From positions 4,131,001 to 4,195,000 of the forward strand of contig NZ_AP024169.1 of assembly GCF_016591975.1 (NCBI RefSeq): a stretch of DNA of 64,000 bases. The letters are read 5' to 3'. Both the position numbers and the translations under genes were made by a program. This document shows positions 62,803 to 64,000 of this stretch, piece by piece. Numbering within the stretch: position 1 is the stretch's first letter; the number at the start of each line of letters is the position of its first letter. This DNA is from Anaeromicropila herbilytica (GTDB lineage Bacteria; Bacillota; Clostridia; Lachnospirales; Lachnospiraceae). The notes under the pieces are model-generated. The model was not told where the DNA came from. It was given only the letters and a program-made list of their open reading frames with translations, and did not search any database.

Positions 62803-63516
62803 TTAGAACAAAGCAAATTTTCTTTTGCTCTTTTTCTCTCCCTTTGCTAAAGGAATTTCAGCAAGTGTATTTATTCCAAGATATTTTTCAATATCCTCGG
62901 ATGTCTTAATGGTATCATCTAAAATATATATTAAAATGATAACAGCAATACTAATTACTGCACCTATCATTACAGCAATTAAGGTAATCTTACTTGTACT
63001 TATGTTGACTGGTATACTTGAAACAGTACCTTCTTCAACAATATTAGGTGCATCTGTTTCCATAATCTTGGAAATACGATTACTCGATACCACAGCGAAC
63101 TCATCTGCAATCTCTTTTGCTAACTTTGGATTCTTATCTTGAATCGTAATATTTAGAATTCTCGTATCCGCTGGATTATCAATTGTAAGCTTAGTAAGCA
63201 TATCTTGATATTTATATTCTAAGTCAAGATTCTCTATTACTTTTTCTACTACTGGTCTACTCTTAATCAACTGCATATAATCCTTTGTTAGTGAAGATCC
63301 TAATTGAATATCTGCGAAAGTTGTTATTGACGTGGATTTGGTTAAAATAAATATTTCTGATGTTGAAGAATAGATTGGAGTAACAAATAACTTGGAATAT
63401 AAGAATGCCATAAAACCAAATATGGTAATTGTAAAGATTATAATTAAAATTTTCCTTCTAATTAATAAAATAAGTTCCTTTAAGTCTATTTCTATTTCAT
63501 CATTCTCTTGATTCAT
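62803..63516 (-). CDS. Chain-length regulator / tyrosine kinase activator (CpsC/CapA, Wzz family)
   Basis: The 237-residue protein has two membrane helices (about 20-43 and 178-203) around an extracellular Wzz-type domain with the segment DIQLGSSLTKDYMQLIKSRP. The short cytosolic C-terminus (EIPLAKGEKKSKRKFALF) contains the kind of residues that dock and activate the separate CpsD kinase. The genes run phosphatase, this gene, kinase. The start is preceded by GGGGGAAA. Confidence 0.93.
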   Translation of the reverse strand: MNQENDEIEIDLKELILLIRRKILIIIFTITIFGFMAFLYSKLFVTPIYSSTSEIFILTKSTSITTFADIQLGSSLTKDYMQLIKSRPVVEKVIENLDLEYKYQDMLTKLTIDNPADTRILNITIQDKNPKLAKEIADEFAVVSSNRISKIMETDAPNIVEEGTVSSIPVNISTSKITLIAVMIGAVISIAVIILIYILDDTIKTSEDIEKYLGINTLAEIPLAKGEKKSKRKFALF

Positions 63517-63537
63517 AAAAAATTTCCCCCTTTTTCT

Positions 63538-64000
63538 TTAGTTATCAATATATTCATTCTTCATAAACCTTTCTACATTGCTAACTGTTAATTTTTTTAT
63601 CTGTGATGAATCTAGTTTTATTTTCAATTGTTCCATACACTCTCTCATACGTGGTGGATGTTCTCTAATATTTCTACAATTCGTTCCTAAAAAGTGTATT
63701 CTATTCTCTTTTAATAACCTTAGATTATACGTTACTCTCTTATTAAATCTCCCTCCTATCGTACTTTCACAATCCAACTGTAAATAAGTGCCAAGCTGTA
63801 TTAATTCGATGCACCTTTCCATTCTATTAAATAAACAGTCATATTGTTCCACATGCGCTAAAACTGGTAAATATCCGCCATCAATAAGTTTTTTCACCCC
63901 CTGATAGATTTTCTTGTAAGTTGCTATGGGTTCAAAATCAATCAATACATACGAGGTATCACCAAGTGTATCTGCCTTTTTACTCTTAAGTGTTGCAACA
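63538..64000 (-). CDS. Tyrosine-protein phosphatase CpsB/CapC type (partial, runs off the right edge)
   Basis: This PHP-family manganese-dependent tyrosine phosphatase dephosphorylates the BY-kinase. The frame is open to the window edge: before the first possible start at 63945 it reads LGDTSYVLIDFEP, the family's typical strand, so the N-terminus with the first metal histidines lies outside. Visible are YLPVLAHVEQYDCL (metal His), LQLDCESTIGG, and FLGTNCRNIREHPPRM, where the usual GTDAH or GSDAH has become GTNCRN. The stop lies 22 bases before the CpsC-type gene. Confidence 0.88.
   Translation of the reverse strand, partial: VATLKSKKADTLGDTSYVLIDFEPIATYKKIYQGVKKLIDGGYLPVLAHVEQYDCLFNRMERCIELIQLGTYLQLDCESTIGGRFNKRVTYNLRLLKENRIHFLGTNCRNIREHPPRMRECMEQLKIKLDSSQIKKLTVSNVERFMKNEYIDN

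Noticed and set aside
1..64000. CRISPR array
   Set aside because: Dispersed palindromes were examined, but there are no regularly spaced direct repeats and no cas genes.
1..64000. tRNA or rRNA genes
   Set aside because: No intergenic region shows the T-loop GTTCGAATC pattern with an acceptor stem; the only stable RNA recognised with certainty is rnpB.

Overview
The window looks like chromosome of a low-GC, spore-forming clostridium of the Lachnospiraceae. The basis is its AT-rich codon use, strong AGGAGG-type ribosome binding sites, a type A RNase P RNA, a dgt-dnaG-rpoD cluster followed by trmK and a Nif3-family gene, a SleB-type cell wall hydrolase, and BmpA-type nucleoside uptake. The Lachnoclostridium phytofermentans group is my best guess. 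That is inference from gene content, not a database match.\n\nLayout. (1) Positions 1-12846 are one long minus-strand surface-polysaccharide operon. It starts from a consensus promoter near 12970 and holds an initiating sugar-phosphate transferase, an epimerase, GT4 and GT2 glycosyltransferases, a Wzm/Wzt-type ABC exporter, a further glycosyltransferase, a 1479-residue methyltransferase/glycosyltransferase fusion, and a membrane protein with an internal duplication that runs off the left edge. A divergent O-antigen ligase-like gene (13119-14915) faces away from it. (2) Positions 15085-20030 hold two tandem, diverged paralogs of a large secreted Ig-like surface protein. (3) Positions 20031-24908 hold thrC, a cell wall hydrolase, and long intergenic regions with two candidate non-coding RNAs. 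(4) Positions 24909-25709 encode an AP2-domain protein that looks like an HNH homing endonuclease without its catalytic histidines; it sits behind a structured leader and a 258-bp palindrome. (5) Positions 25908-32271 are a two-component system in one operon with a lipoprotein-like membrane protein and a two-gene ABC transporter. (6) Positions 32892-43450 hold an unknown gene, rnpB, a TGS-domain nucleoside kinase, Nif3, trmK, a lone AT-rich plus-strand gene, and rpoD-dnaG-dgt. (7) Positions 44101-46674 are an iron-uptake operon: a perfect promoter with a Fur-type box, feoA, a His-rich feoB, and a 48-residue Cys-rich protein. (8) Positions 46655-51085 hold queH, a D-2-hydroxyacid dehydrogenase, a GntR regulator and a complete ISL3-family insertion sequence. 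(9) Positions 51270-56269 are a BmpA/Nup-type nucleoside ABC importer. (10) Positions 56830-59617 hold a phosphoesterase, a histidine phosphatase and a sugar nucleotidyltransferase. (11) Positions 59733-64000 are the end of a second capsule/exopolysaccharide operon (cpsB-, cpsC- and cpsD-type genes, a lipoprotein, and a second initiating transferase).\n\nThe most unusual signal is a set of large intergenic palindromes of about 260-280 bp (24596-24853, 34436-34706, 43781-44060) plus an internally deleted relative (47421-47543). Three share a recognisable loop motif. The first is flanked by a 12-bp direct repeat and lies between a candidate structured RNA and the AP2/HNH-derived gene. They look like a family of non-coding, possibly mobile, foldback elements. 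No CRISPR array, tRNA, prophage or secondary-metabolite cluster was seen.
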